NCBI GenBank assembly: GCA_006844605.1
Contig: SPJN01000016.1
Span: forward strand, 26,882 to 90,881
Direction: 5' to 3'
Length of the DNA: 64,000 bases
DNA from: Hyphomicrobiales bacterium
Lineage (GTDB): Bacteria > Pseudomonadota > Alphaproteobacteria > SPJN01
Shown here: piece after piece, positions 28,650 through 36,958 of the stretch
How positions within the stretch are numbered: the first letter of the stretch is position 1
Layout: every line of letters begins with the position of its first letter
Program-made: the position numbers and the translations under genes
Notes under the pieces: model-generated
Told to the model about the DNA's origin: nothing
The model's input: only the letters and a program-made list of their open reading frames with translations
Database searches by the model: none

Positions 28650-28994
28650 ATGAGTGATACACTGACACGCGCTGACCTGGCTGAATCAGTCTATGAGGCT
28701 GTGGGGCTTTCTCGCAGCGAATCGGCGGCATTGGTAGAAACCGTGCTGGAAGAAATGTCCGCTGCGCTGGTGCGCGGTGAAAGTGTGAAGATCTCTTCAT
28801 TCGGAACATTTCTGGTGCGCGCCAAAAATGGCCGCATGGGCCGCAATCCCAAAACCGGTGAAGAAGTACCGATTGACCCGCGCCGCGTTCTGAGCTTCCG
28901 TCCCTCACACGTGTTGAAGGAACGGGTGGACGAAGGGTTGCATGGCGGGGCTGCTGCATCACCCGATACGCCATCAACCGCCGCGCAGGATTAA
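28650..28994 (+). CDS. ihfA: Integration host factor alpha subunit
   Basis: A 114-residue DNA-bending protein of the HU/IHF family. It starts [20 protein letters not shown] and contains [20 protein letters not shown], with the Pro-containing arm and RRVLSFRPS. The longer reading frame upstream was rejected, because family proteins start at this Met and AAGGGA precedes it. The C-terminus is extended by about 15 residues of Ala, Pro and Thr. It follows fabH after 203 bases and precedes a MerR gene. Confidence 0.96.
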   Translation: MSDTLTRADLAESVYEAVGLSRSESAALVETVLEEMSAALVRGESVKISSFGTFLVRAKNGRMGRNPKTGEEVPIDPRRVLSFRPSHVLKERVDEGLHGGAAASPDTPSTAAQD

Positions 28995-29005
28995 GCTGAC
29001 AGTTT

Positions 29006-29446
29006 ATGCCCGCCTCCAGCGCCCCCGCAACAGATAAGGCCAATGACGCCTTTCGCACCATTTCCGAAGTATCGGAATTGCTTGATGTGCCGTCGCATGT
29101 GTTGCGATTCTGGGAAACCAAGTTTCATCAGGTGAAGCCGATGAAGCGGGGCGGGGGGCGTCGCTATTATCGTCCGGGCGATGTTGATTTGATTGCCGGC
29201 ATTAAAACCCTGTTGCAGGATGAAGGGCTAACCGTCAAAGGCGTCCAGAAGGTTCTGAAGGATCAGGGTGTGGCCCATGTCGTGTCATGGGGACAACGCC
29301 GCCGCGATGACGAGGTGGCAGAAAAGCCTGCCCCTGCCGCCAAACGCCGGACGCCAGAATTGGGCAAGGCAGAACGCAAAACCCTGAAATCAGCCTTGGA
29401 TGAATTGCAAAAGGCCAAGGCCGCGATTGCGCGGATACGTAGTTAA
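29006..29446 (+). CDS. MerR-family transcriptional regulator
   Basis: A 146-residue regulator. The MerR-type winged helix covers about residues 15-85: [20 protein letters not shown], then [20 protein letters not shown] and a helix with [16 protein letters not shown]. The C-terminus is a charged segment and a short coiled coil rather than a known ligand domain, so the inducer is unknown. It begins 11 bases after ihfA and belongs to the same operon, a conserved alphaproteobacterial pairing. Confidence 0.9.
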   Translation: MPASSAPATDKANDAFRTISEVSELLDVPSHVLRFWETKFHQVKPMKRGGGRRYYRPGDVDLIAGIKTLLQDEGLTVKGVQKVLKDQGVAHVVSWGQRRRDDEVAEKPAPAAKRRTPELGKAERKTLKSALDELQKAKAAIARIRS

Positions 29447-29512
29447 CGCGTCTGCGCAACACGGCTGATTTGGCCGCGGCGGGACAAGATTGCCGCAATC
29501 TGCATAAACCTT

Positions 29513-29541
29513 TTGCAAGCCTGAATCTTTAGTGCTATCCC
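29513..29541 (+). promoter_or_regulatory. Possible promoter of tRNA-Pro
   Basis: TTGCAA at 29513-29518 and TATCCC at 29536-29541 are separated by 17 bases. The tRNA begins 58 bases further on. The match is modest. Confidence 0.35.
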
Positions 29542-29599
29542 CACACTCCCTACAGCGAATATGCTGTTGCCGCTTCCCCTAGGGGGGCTGCAAAAGTGT

Positions 29600-29676
29600 C
29601 GGGCAGTAGCGCAGTCTGGTAGCGCACTATACTGGGGGTGTAGGGGTCGTCGGTTCAAATCCGGCCTGCCCGACCA
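29600..29676 (+). tRNA. tRNA-Pro (anticodon GGG)
   Basis: A 77-base cloverleaf with encoded CCA. The acceptor stem is CGGGCAG/CTGCCCG, the D stem GCGC/GCGC, the anticodon stem CTATA/TGTAG with loop CTGGGGG giving anticodon GGG, and the T arm GTCGG-TTCAAAT-CCGGC. All stems pair, with T-G pairs in the anticodon and T stems. Its place downstream of ihfA-merR is frequent in this bacterial class. No repeat of its 3' end was found that would mark an integrated element. Confidence 0.97.
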
Positions 29677-29893
29677 TTTTTCCTACGATCCACTTTGTTT
29701 ATTGATGGCCGGTTCGCTTTGCGATCCATAAAGTGTGTCTTGCGGGCCCATGTGCCCCTGTTTCATGACCCTAAACGGTATTGCGCAATAAGCAGGCACA
29801 GAATCATTTGCTGCTTTTGTGGGCATATTTCATGACGTTTGTTTGCCTGACGGGCGCAAAGTAGGGCTGTTCAAGCCCCGAATGCAAGAAATG

Positions 29894-30043
29894 TTGCAGT
29901 GCGACAAAAATGTGAAAAATTTGAAAAAATCTTTATAAAACAACAAGTTTAATTGGTTAACGTAGGGTAAAATGCTGCTTTGCACAAAAGTGTCACTTGT
30001 CCTTTATGAGGGTCTTCCTATATCAATGCTGCAACGCAACAAG
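29894..30043 (+). promoter_or_regulatory. Three similar TGC-N-GC motifs upstream of the phasin gene
   Basis: TTGCAGTGCGACAAA (29894), CTGCTTTGCACAAAA (29975) and CTGCAACGCAACAAG (30029) fit one pattern, YTGC-N2-YGC-N2-4-AA. Similar TGC-rich sites bind PhaR, the repressor of phasin genes in polyhydroxyalkanoate-forming bacteria. The middle site overlaps a candidate -35 box. Assignment to PhaR is inference. Confidence 0.4.
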
Positions 30044-30125
30044 GCGTGACCCGGTCATGAACCGCAAGTCATGTTTTGGTGAGCTTCGTTCCAGGTTTGG
30101 GGTGGAGCGAGGCGCTAGCCGGTTC

Positions 30126-30151
30126 TGATCCTGTTTGGGGAAACAGAATCA
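30126..30151 (+). other. Hairpin in the phasin leader
   Basis: TGAT-C-CTGTTT and AAACAG-A-ATCA pair over 10 positions with one C-A mismatch around a GGGG loop. It lies 58 bases before the proposed start codon and has no T run, so a role in message stability or translation is more likely than termination. Confidence 0.4.
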
Positions 30152-30208
30152 ACATTGTTAAACCGCGATGGACGATGTTCGGTCGCACCCAGTTATGAGG
30201 ACATGAAA

Positions 30209-30859
30209 ATGGCTGAGACAAAGACAGAAACCGCCGCCAAAAAGCCGGCTGCGAAGAAAACCGCCAAAAAGACAGCTGCTAAAAAGCCTGCTGCCAAGAA
30301 AACTGCCGCTAAAAAGCCTGCTGCCAAAAAGACAGCTGCTAAAAAGCCTGCTGCCAAGAAGGTAGAAGCCAAAGTGGTAGAAGAAAACATCACCCTGCGC
30401 GCCCGCGTTGAAGAACTGCGTGCCCAGGCTGAAGAGCGTCTTTCAGACGTTCGCGAAAATGTTGAAGACGTGGTTGCTGAGGTCCGTGAAATTTCGCTGG
30501 ACAATTTCCGCGCTCTTGATCGCGAAACACTGAAGGGTTACGCCGACGAAGCACAGGCTGCCTTCAAGGCCGCTGGTGAAGCTGCCGTTACAGGCATCCG
30601 TGAAATCAACGGCGAAGTGTTGAGCATCGTTGAAGGCAACGTCAATGCCGGTTTTGCAAATGCCCGCGCATTGCTTGCTGCTGAGAGCCTCGAAGCCGCT
30701 GTTGAAATTCAACGCGAATTCGTTCGTTCACAGATCGAAACCTATGTTGAGCAGGCCAAGAAGGTCGCTGAGCTGAGCGTTTCTAAGAGCGAAGCTGTTG
30801 CACAGCCCGTCTCAAGCAACGCCAAAGCCGCTTGGACAAAGTTCAAACAGGCTGCATAA
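30209..30859 (+). CDS. Phasin-family protein with Lys/Ala/Pro repeat N-terminus
   Basis: A 216-residue protein. Residues from about 8 to 55 repeat the pattern AAKKPAAKKT, resembling the DNA-binding tails of PhaF and histone H1-like proteins. From about residue 60 a helical phasin domain follows (LRARVEELRAQAEERLSDVR and the later LDNFRALDRETLKGYADEAQ region), predicted to coat storage granules. In PhaF the basic part is C-terminal; here it is N-terminal. The ATG at 30209 was chosen for its GAGGAC ribosome site over an ATG at 30203. It may tie granules to the nucleoid. The gene has its own promoter region and terminator. Confidence 0.82.
   Translation: MAETKTETAAKKPAAKKTAKKTAAKKPAAKKTAAKKPAAKKTAAKKPAAKKVEAKVVEENITLRARVEELRAQAEERLSDVRENVEDVVAEVREISLDNFRALDRETLKGYADEAQAAFKAAGEAAVTGIREINGEVLSIVEGNVNAGFANARALLAAESLEAAVEIQREFVRSQIETYVEQAKKVAELSVSKSEAVAQPVSSNAKAAWTKFKQAA
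30239..30360. repeat. 30-bp coding repeats in the phasin gene
   Basis: Nearly identical 30-base units starting AAAAAGCCTGCTGCCAA occur at 30281 and 30311, with a partial unit at 30341 and a more diverged one before 30281. They encode the AAKKPAAKKT pattern. Such repeats can change copy number by recombination. Confidence 0.85.
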
Positions 30860-30882
30860 GCTTTACTGCTTAATAGAATTGG

Positions 30883-30924
30883 AAACGGCTCGCGTCACTT
30901 GGCGCGGGCCGTTTTCGGTTTTTT
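30883..30924 (+). terminator. Rho-independent terminator after the phasin gene
   Basis: AAACGGCTCGCG and CGCGGGCCGTTT form a 12-base-pair stem with one G-T pair and an 8-base loop. Six T follow after TCGG. This isolates the phasin transcript. Confidence 0.88.
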
Positions 30925-30983
30925 GCTGTATGATGACAGCATAGCTATTCATGATCGTTGATTTTATCGGGTAGGAGAGAGAC

Positions 30984-31778
30984 ATGACCACAGGAACAGC
31001 ATTGATCACAGGCGCATCAAGCGGCATCGGCGCGTCCCTTGCGAAACAGTTTGCGGCCAAGACACATGATCTGGTGCTGGTTGCCCGTAGTGGTGATGTG
31101 ATGGAAGATTTGGCCCGTGACCTGCGTGCAGAATTCAAGGTCGATGTGCTTGTCATTCCGTGTGATCTGACCGCCCCTGACGCGGTTGATCAGATCAAAG
31201 CTGCACTCAGCGCTGCGAATGTCACTGTTGACTATCTGGTGAACAATGCCGGTGTCGCGAATTTCGGGCAATTTGTGGAACGGTCAACTGATGATCTGCA
31301 CATGTTGGTGAAATTGAACGTCGATGCCTTGTTCCGGCTGACCAGTGCTTTCCTTCCCGATTTTGCCGCCAACAAGCGTGGCGGTATTTTGAACGTGGCG
31401 TCTGTTGCCGGCTTGGTGCCGACCCCCGGTTATGCGGTTTATGGCGCCACCAAGGCGTTCGTTGTCAGCCTGACAGAAAGCCTTGCCGAAGAAATGCGCC
31501 CGCATAATGTGAATGTCGTTGCGTTGTGCCCCGGTTTGGTGGACACCCCGCTGGTTGATAAAGTGGCCGTGCAGTCAGAAGCCGCACAGGACGTGCCGCG
31601 TCAATTGCTGCTGGATGCTGACAAGGTCGCCAAGCAGGGCTATCAGGCATTGATGAAGGGCGAGGTTATTTCCGTCGCCGGTGTCAGCTATCAGGCATTT
31701 ACCAGCTGGGTGCGTGCAATGCCCCGTTCAGTTAGCCGCCGGGCGACCGGCCTGATGAACCAGATCGTCAAGTTCTAG
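30984..31778 (+). CDS. Short-chain dehydrogenase/reductase
   Basis: A 264-residue classical SDR. The cofactor motif TGASSGIG is near residues 10-17, NNAG follows, and the catalytic Tyr153 and Lys157 are in YGATK. An Arg-containing segment after the second strand favours NADP(H). The sequence resembles the DltE/YqjQ-like group acting on lipids or small ketones, but the substrate cannot be read. GAGAGAG precedes the ATG. A small membrane-protein gene follows after 16 bases. Confidence 0.9.
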   Translation: MTTGTALITGASSGIGASLAKQFAAKTHDLVLVARSGDVMEDLARDLRAEFKVDVLVIPCDLTAPDAVDQIKAALSAANVTVDYLVNNAGVANFGQFVERSTDDLHMLVKLNVDALFRLTSAFLPDFAANKRGGILNVASVAGLVPTPGYAVYGATKAFVVSLTESLAEEMRPHNVNVVALCPGLVDTPLVDKVAVQSEAAQDVPRQLLLDADKVAKQGYQALMKGEVISVAGVSYQAFTSWVRAMPRSVSRRATGLMNQIVKF

Positions 31779-31794
31779 GCGGGAGCTGATAAAA

Positions 31795-32028
31795 ATGGGC
31801 CCGCGATTAAGAAAGCTGATTGGCGCTATTACCTTTTTGTTCGGACTGACCATTTATGCCTTTGTGGCAGCGGGGTTGGGCAATGCGTTGTTGCCCCCTG
31901 ATACGGTCGGCTGGGCAGTGGTCTATTTCATTATCGCGGGCGTGGCGTGGGTGCCGTTATTTGTGCCCTTGGTGCGGTGGATGGAATATGGTTCCTTTCG
32001 CAAGCCCGGCGCAGGCACCGCCGACTGA
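31795..32028 (+). CDS. DUF2842 small membrane protein
   Basis: A 77-residue protein with two hydrophobic segments, about residues 8-31 and 38-60, separated by a short loop and ending in a hydrophilic tail. It fits DUF2842, a family known from alphaproteobacteria. Function is unknown. It is placed between an SDR and heme A synthase, which hints at, but does not prove, a link to terminal oxidase maturation. Confidence 0.72.
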   Translation: MGPRLRKLIGAITFLFGLTIYAFVAAGLGNALLPPDTVGWAVVYFIIAGVAWVPLFVPLVRWMEYGSFRKPGAGTAD

Positions 32029-32097
32029 TTTGTTGCCGCGAATTCTGCGGCAAACGGCACCTTGCCTCAGCGTTTCTGGCGCGCCACTGTGCGCCCC

Positions 32098-33138
32098 ATG
32101 ACTGAAACGACAAATTTTACATTGCCGCAAAAGCCGATCAAATATGACCGCGCCATTGGTGTGTGGTTGCTGACGGTTGCTGTTTTTATTGCCCTGATTG
32201 TATTGGTTGGGGGGCTGACGCGCCTGACTGATTCCGGCCTGTCCATTACAGAATGGAAGCCGGTGACAGGGGCGCTGCCACCGTTGAGCCATGAGGCATG
32301 GCTCGAAGAATTTGAGAAATACAAACAGATCCCCGAATATAGTCAGGTCAATCAGGGCATGACCCTGTCTGAGTTTGAGTGGATTTACTGGTGGGAGTGG
32401 AGCCACCGTCTGCTTGCCCGCATGGTCGGCTTTATCTTTTTGATTCCGATGCTGTGGTTCATCGCCAAGGGCCGGATCACACGGGCAGAGGCGCCGCGCT
32501 TCGTCACCCTGTTCATTTTGGGTGGGGCGCAAGGGGCGCTGGGCTGGTTCATGGTTGCGTCGGGCCTGACCGATCGCGTTGACGTTTCGCAATATCGCTT
32601 GGCAGCCCATCTATCTGTGGCGGTGCTGTTGTTCGGCATGATTTTCTGGACCGCATTGCGTTACATGACCAAGGATCGGGAGGTTGGACCCCCGGATGTT
32701 GCGGTGCCTGCACGTTTATTTGTCGGGCTGGTCTTTTTGCAGATCGTGTCCGGTGCCTTTGTGGCGGGCATTCATGCGGGGCACATCTATAATACATGGC
32801 CGCTGATGGATGGTGCGTTCATCCCCGACGGGCTTTACGGATCAGACTTGGCCAGTTTTGAAGATCATCTAACGGTGCAGTTCAATCACCGCATGTTGGC
32901 CTATACCGTCTTTGCGGGCGGTATTGGATTGTGGCTGGGGGCGCGGACCCAAAACTTAACACCCACCATGACGCGCGCGCTGCATCTATTGCTGGGCATG
33001 TTGTGTCTGCAAGTCGTGTTGGGCATTGCCACCTTGTTGACCGTCGTGCCAATCGGCTTGGCAGCAGCCCATCAAATGGGCGCGATTGTGTTATTCGCCG
33101 CGGCGATCAACTTCGCATTTCGCCTGAACCCTAGATGA
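32098..33138 (+). CDS. ctaA: Heme A synthase
   Basis: A 346-residue membrane enzyme that oxidises heme O to heme A for cytochrome c oxidase. It has about eight membrane segments. Typical motifs are GGLTRLTDSGLSITEWKPVT in the first periplasmic loop, EFEWIYWWEWSHRLLAR with a heme-binding His, and QFNHRMLAY with another. This is the proteobacterial/mitochondrial COX15 type (type 2), without the loop cysteine pairs of Bacillus CtaA. The ATG at 32098 was chosen; an in-frame upstream start adds 12 unsupported residues. The stop overlaps the next gene by four bases. Confidence 0.95.
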   Translation: MTETTNFTLPQKPIKYDRAIGVWLLTVAVFIALIVLVGGLTRLTDSGLSITEWKPVTGALPPLSHEAWLEEFEKYKQIPEYSQVNQGMTLSEFEWIYWWEWSHRLLARMVGFIFLIPMLWFIAKGRITRAEAPRFVTLFILGGAQGALGWFMVASGLTDRVDVSQYRLAAHLSVAVLLFGMIFWTALRYMTKDREVGPPDVAVPARLFVGLVFLQIVSGAFVAGIHAGHIYNTWPLMDGAFIPDGLYGSDLASFEDHLTVQFNHRMLAYTVFAGGIGLWLGARTQNLTPTMTRALHLLLGMLCLQVVLGIATLLTVVPIGLAAAHQMGAIVLFAAAINFAFRLNPR

Positions 33139-33902
33139 GCATACAGGATGCAATCGCCCACCTGATTGCCAACCGTCATAATAGGGCGGGGGTCACACCC
33201 CTTGGCGATCAGCCCTTGTTGTTGCGTGATGCAGCATATGACGTAGAAACCAAACTGAAGGCAGAATTGCTGGCGCAACATGGCGACGAAGTGCTTGCGA
33301 TTGCGTCCGGGCAGCAGCCTGCGTTTCAGGCGCTGGCCGACCAGTTTGGCGCGGTTGACTTCACCAGCCTGTGTTTGGATGTGCAGGAAGATTTGCTGCT
33401 GCTTGCCCCGGACGGGGGCGGGATGCGCCTGATCGGCGGGGGGCTGTTCTTTCCGTCAAAATGGGCCTTGTCAGACAAAATCGGCAAGATGCTTGGTTTG
33501 GTGCATGGGCCTGTGCCCGGCTATGACGACAATCTTGCCCTCACCGTCAATCGGCTGCTGACACGCCTGCCTGCGGGGCAGACACTGCTGCGCCATAACT
33601 GGACGCTGCACGATGATGGGGCGCTGTTTCAGCACCCTCGTTTAGCGCAAAACAGTGCGCTTGCGCCATCACCTGATCAGATGTGGTTCAGGATGGAACG
33701 GCAAACCCTGTCGCGCGTTGACGGCGCGGAAACGATCCTGTTCACGATCAAAACAGTGCAGGCCCGTTTGCCGGACGCAATTGGCGACACCCCTGCGCTG
33801 GCAGATTTCCTGCGGGATGAAATCGCGGCGATGGATGACCGGACGCTTGCCTATAAAAGCCTGATCAATAAACGCGCTGCGTTGTTATCCTATTTGGGGT
33901 GA
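33135..33902 (+). CDS. DUF3445 family, heme-dependent oxidative N-demethylase-like protein
   Basis: A 255-residue protein similar to DUF3445, the heme-dependent oxidative N-demethylase alpha-subunit group. Shared features are LCLDVQEDLLLL, GGGLFFPSKWALSDKIGK, HGPVPGYDDNL and LLRHNWTLHDD. Known members handle amine or heme-linked oxidation. The ATGA overlap with ctaA indicates coupled translation, which fits a heme-related function. The 3' end overlaps the convergent CoA-binding gene by 13 bases. Confidence 0.75.
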   Translation: MSIQDAIAHLIANRHNRAGVTPLGDQPLLLRDAAYDVETKLKAELLAQHGDEVLAIASGQQPAFQALADQFGAVDFTSLCLDVQEDLLLLAPDGGGMRLIGGGLFFPSKWALSDKIGKMLGLVHGPVPGYDDNLALTVNRLLTRLPAGQTLLRHNWTLHDDGALFQHPRLAQNSALAPSPDQMWFRMERQTLSRVDGAETILFTIKTVQARLPDAIGDTPALADFLRDEIAAMDDRTLAYKSLINKRAALLSYLG

Positions 33903-34324
33903 GTATTTCGATGCCAGTTAAGACGCGGAATGTCGATGGCCGGGCAGCGGTTCATAACCATATCAAGTCCGGCAGCTTCGGCCCTTGTCGCGCAGTCATG
34001 ATCGACTAAATCCAGTTGAAACCAAAGTGACTTGGCACCAATGGCAATTGCCTCATCCGTAATGGCGGGCAGGGCGCTTTTTTCGCGAAAGACATCGACC
34101 ATATCGATCGGGCCGGGAATATCTGAAAGGCTGGCATAGGTCATCTGGCCCATCAGCATTTCGCCTGCAAAGCCGGGATTGACGGGCACAACCTCAAATC
34201 CGCTGGCAAGCAGAAAGGCCATGACTTCATTACTTGGGCGCTCAGGCTTTTTACTTGCGCCAACAAGGGCGATGCGCTGTGTGCGGTCGAACAGCGCGCG
34301 TAGGTCATCATCGGTTTCCAGCAT
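33890..34324 (-). CDS. CoA-binding domain protein
   Basis: A 144-residue single-domain Rossmann protein of the CoA-binding family (YccU-like). The motifs are RIALVGASKKPERPSNEVM, VPVNPGFAGE, VDVFR and a C-terminal MNRCPAIDIPR. It resembles the N-terminal part of acyl-CoA synthetase (NDP-forming) subunits but lacks catalytic domains. The family is of unclear function, and binding of CoA or a nucleotide is inferred. It lies 27 bases after an enoyl-CoA hydratase-like gene on the same strand. Confidence 0.85.
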   Translation of the reverse strand: MLETDDDLRALFDRTQRIALVGASKKPERPSNEVMAFLLASGFEVVPVNPGFAGEMLMGQMTYASLSDIPGPIDMVDVFREKSALPAITDEAIAIGAKSLWFQLDLVDHDCATRAEAAGLDMVMNRCPAIDIPRLNWHRNTHPK

Positions 34325-34351
34325 GGGGTGGTGTAATCCTGATCGGTTCAG

Positions 34352-35164
34352 TTAACGGGCAAGGTTGGCACCGCCATGCGACCAGATCGGATGGCGTTTG
34401 TCGCGAAAGGCGCTGATGCCCTCAACCGCTTCGTCGCGCATCAGATTGTTGGACATGATGTCGGTTGCCACGTCATAGGCGCGCTCAAGCGGCAAGTCGC
34501 GGGTTTGGCGAATGGCGTCCTTGCCCAACAGCAAAATCTGGCGCGGTTTTTCGGCGATGGTGCGGGCGATGGCCAGCGTGGCGTCATCAATATCATAATC
34601 ATCAAACACGCGGGATATCAGCCCCGCCTCGCGCGCCTGATCTGCAGTCATAGGTTCCGCCGTCATAAGCATGTCTGCGGCCGCCTTGGCATGGACCGTG
34701 CGGGTGATGGGGATCATCGGCGTTGTGCAGAACAGGCCGATATTGACCCCCGGCGTAGCGAATTTGGCTGATCGGGCAGCCACTGCCATATCGCATTGGG
34801 CGACAAGCTGGCAGCCCGCAGCCGTGGCCATGCCCTGAACCGACGCCAAAACAGGTTGGGGCAGGGCGGCGATTTTTTTCATCATGCGCGAGCAGCTTTC
34901 GATCACTTCCCGTAATGCGGCCTTGCCCTCGTCAGGGCCATTACGCTTATCGACAATCTCGCCCAAATCGTGCCCGGCACAAAACACCGTGCCTTCTGCG
35001 CGTAGAACAACCAGATTGGTTTTGTCATCTGTTGCGATTTCGGTGAACGCCTCATCCAACGCTGCAATCAGGTCATCATTCAGCGCATTCCGGCTGTTGG
35101 GCCGGTTCATCGTTAAAAAGCGAATGGCGCCATCCTGTTGGCTGATAAGTACCGGTTCTGTCAT
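34352..35164 (-). CDS. Enoyl-CoA hydratase/isomerase family protein, ECHDC3-like
   Basis: A 270-residue crotonase-fold protein. The oxyanion-hole segments AGHDLGE and GMATAAGCQLVAQCD are present, and PGVNIGLFCTTPM is typical of the ECHDC3 subgroup. Both catalytic glutamates of classical enoyl-CoA hydratases are missing: Gln stands at the first position and no acid is found at the second. The true reaction is therefore uncertain and may not be hydration. It likely forms an operon with the CoA-binding gene downstream. Confidence 0.85.
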   Translation of the reverse strand: MTEPVLISQQDGAIRFLTMNRPNSRNALNDDLIAALDEAFTEIATDDKTNLVVLRAEGTVFCAGHDLGEIVDKRNGPDEGKAALREVIESCSRMMKKIAALPQPVLASVQGMATAAGCQLVAQCDMAVAARSAKFATPGVNIGLFCTTPMIPITRTVHAKAAADMLMTAEPMTADQAREAGLISRVFDDYDIDDATLAIARTIAEKPRQILLLGKDAIRQTRDLPLERAYDVATDIMSNNLMRDEAVEGISAFRDKRHPIWSHGGANLAR

Positions 35165-35254
35165 GATTGCCCCCTGTTATGGTCTATGGACAATATGCTA
35201 CTGCCTGTTGGGAAACATTCAATCGCTTTTCAAGCCGATGGGGACACTTAATCG

Positions 35255-35719
35255 ATGCAAACCTTCAAACCTGCCTTAACAGCTGAAGACCTGACGCAAT
35301 TTCTTGCTGCCGCCTTTCCCCAAATGGATGAAAGCTGGGCGCCGAAAATTCTGCGCGTGGATGAGCAGGGGGTCCATATGGTCAAACCCTATGAAGATAG
35401 CCAATTACGCCCCGGGGGCACATTATCTGGGCCGACCATGATGACATTGGTTGATACAGGTATGTATATGGCGGTTGCGGCGGTGATTGGTCCTGAATCC
35501 ATGGCCGTGACGTCAAGCTTGCAGATCGACTTTCTGAACCGGGCCGACCCGGTGGACCTTAACATACGGTGTTGGTTGACTAAATTGGGTCGGTCTTTGG
35601 CTGTGGGGCGGGCCGAATTATGGTCCGCAGGTAGCGATAGATTGTGCGCGCAGGCGTCGGTCACATACTCCCTCGTGCGGACAAATAAGGATGCGGCTAA
35701 GGATGCGGTGAATAGTTGA
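35255..35719 (+). CDS. PaaI-family hot-dog thioesterase
   Basis: A 154-residue single hot-dog-domain protein. The conserved region RPGGTLSGPTMMTLVDTGMY carries the Gly-rich turn and the Asp expected in the active site, followed by TSSLQIDFLNRA. The likely reaction is hydrolysis of short or aromatic acyl-CoA. It lies upstream of rplM-rpsI and divergent from the crotonase gene. No strong ribosome site was seen before the ATG at 35255, so a start 15 bases upstream cannot be excluded. Confidence 0.8.
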   Translation: MQTFKPALTAEDLTQFLAAAFPQMDESWAPKILRVDEQGVHMVKPYEDSQLRPGGTLSGPTMMTLVDTGMYMAVAAVIGPESMAVTSSLQIDFLNRADPVDLNIRCWLTKLGRSLAVGRAELWSAGSDRLCAQASVTYSLVRTNKDAAKDAVNS

Positions 35720-35875
35720 GGTAATTATTTACCGTATTTGTAACTGTTTGACGCATAGGGGTTTTTCCGCCCATTTGTTGATTGACTTGATGCGCCCGGT
35801 GGCTATGATCCGCGTCGATTGAAGGCTGCCCGTAGATTTTGTGCGGGTGCAAGAAGCGAATGAAAGGGACGCGCC

Positions 35876-36340
35876 ATGAAAACATTTTCGGCGACGCCTA
35901 ATGACATTGATAAAAAGTGGATCCTGATCGACGCAGAAGATCTGGTTGTTGGCCGTTTGGCGGCTATCATTGCAACCCGTCTGCGCGGCAAGCATCTGCC
36001 GATTTTCACACCCAGCATCGACTGCGGTGACAATGTTATTGTGGTAAATGCAGACAAGGTTCACTTCACCGGTAAGAAGTGGGCAGACAAGAAATACTAT
36101 TGGCACACCGGTTATCCCGGCGGCATCAAGGAACGGACAGCAGAAAAATTGCTGGAAGGTCCGCGCCCCGAAGCCGTGGTGAAGAAGGCCGTACAGCGCA
36201 TGTTGCCTAGCGGCGCGCTGGGTCATCAGCTGCTGTCAAACCTGAAGGTTTACACAGGACCCGACCATCCCCACGCAGGACAGGATCCGGAAGTCCTTGA
36301 TGTGGCATCCATGAACGCCAAAAACGTGCGGAGGGGTTAA
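35876..36340 (+). CDS. rplM: 50S ribosomal protein L13
   Basis: A 154-residue ribosomal protein. The N-terminal [37 protein letters not shown] and the later HTGYPGG and RMLPSGALG are family hallmarks. GAAAGGGA precedes the ATG. The 156-base gap upstream should hold the promoter of the rplM-rpsI operon. rpsI begins two bases after the stop. Confidence 0.98.
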   Translation: MKTFSATPNDIDKKWILIDAEDLVVGRLAAIIATRLRGKHLPIFTPSIDCGDNVIVVNADKVHFTGKKWADKKYYWHTGYPGGIKERTAEKLLEGPRPEAVVKKAVQRMLPSGALGHQLLSNLKVYTGPDHPHAGQDPEVLDVASMNAKNVRRG

Positions 36341-36342
36341 GC

Positions 36343-36843
36343 ATGACCGAAGAAACCCAAACATTGGACTCACTTGAAGATCTGGGCGGCGCAACAGGTG
36401 CCGCGGCTGTTGAGGCTGTTGAAGTTGTAACACCCGCAGAACCGCAGATCGACGAACATGGTCGTGCCTACGCCACTGGCAAGCGTAAGGATGCGGTTGC
36501 CCGCGTCTGGATCAAGCCCGGCTCAGGCAAGATCACTGTGAACGGTCGCGACGGTGCGCAGTATTTCGCACGCCCGACCCTGCAGATGTTGTTGCAGCAG
36601 CCGTTCGAAACGGTTGAGCGTAAGGACCAGTATGACGTGATCTGCACCGTTAAAGGTGGCGGTCTGTCAGGTCAGGCCGGTGCCGTACGTCACGGTATCT
36701 CAAAGGCACTCGTTAATTTCGAGCCGACCTTGCGCCCGATCCTGAAGCAGAACGGCTTCCTGACACGCGATGCACGTGTTGTTGAACGTAAGAAATACGG
36801 TCGCGCGAAAGCCCGTCGTAGCTTCCAGTTCTCAAAGCGTTAA
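36343..36843 (+). CDS. rpsI: 30S ribosomal protein S9
   Basis: A 166-residue ribosomal protein. The core starts at [14 protein letters not shown] and ends with the invariant C-terminal [17 protein letters not shown]. An acidic N-terminal extension of about 40 residues precedes the core, usual in alphaproteobacterial S9. It is co-transcribed with rplM and ends before a clear terminator. Confidence 0.98.
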   Translation: MTEETQTLDSLEDLGGATGAAAVEAVEVVTPAEPQIDEHGRAYATGKRKDAVARVWIKPGSGKITVNGRDGAQYFARPTLQMLLQQPFETVERKDQYDVICTVKGGGLSGQAGAVRHGISKALVNFEPTLRPILKQNGFLTRDARVVERKKYGRAKARRSFQFSKR

Positions 36844-36866
36844 GCTTTATCAAAGCATTCACGAAG

Positions 36867-36896
36867 AAGCCCGACGGTTCTGCCGCCGGGCTTTTT
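36867..36896 (+). terminator. Rho-independent terminator after rpsI
   Basis: AAGCCCG-A-CGG and CCG-C-CGGGCTT form a 10-pair stem with one mismatch and a 5-base loop, followed by five T. It closes the rplM-rpsI operon. Confidence 0.9.
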
Positions 36897-36958
36897 CTTT
36901 GCCTGAAATGTTGGTGCGCGGCGATAAAGAAAACCGCGTCAAAAAATCTAAATCCGAC

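Larger units (their letters stand above)
29677..30208. other. Long non-coding leader region of the phasin gene
   Basis: The 532 bases between tRNA-Pro and the phasin start contain no convincing gene. The middle (29900-29970) is very AT-rich with runs of A, in strong contrast to its surroundings. Three related GC-containing motifs, a possible TTGCAC-N17-TTTATG promoter at 29980-30008, and a hairpin near 30126 lie in it. This looks like a heavily regulated promoter with a long untranslated leader. Confidence 0.6.

Noticed and set aside
29600..30208. Possible integration site or mobile element behind tRNA-Pro
   Set aside because: No integrase gene, no repeat of the tRNA 3' end and no terminal inverted repeats were seen; the gap is better explained as the phasin promoter region.
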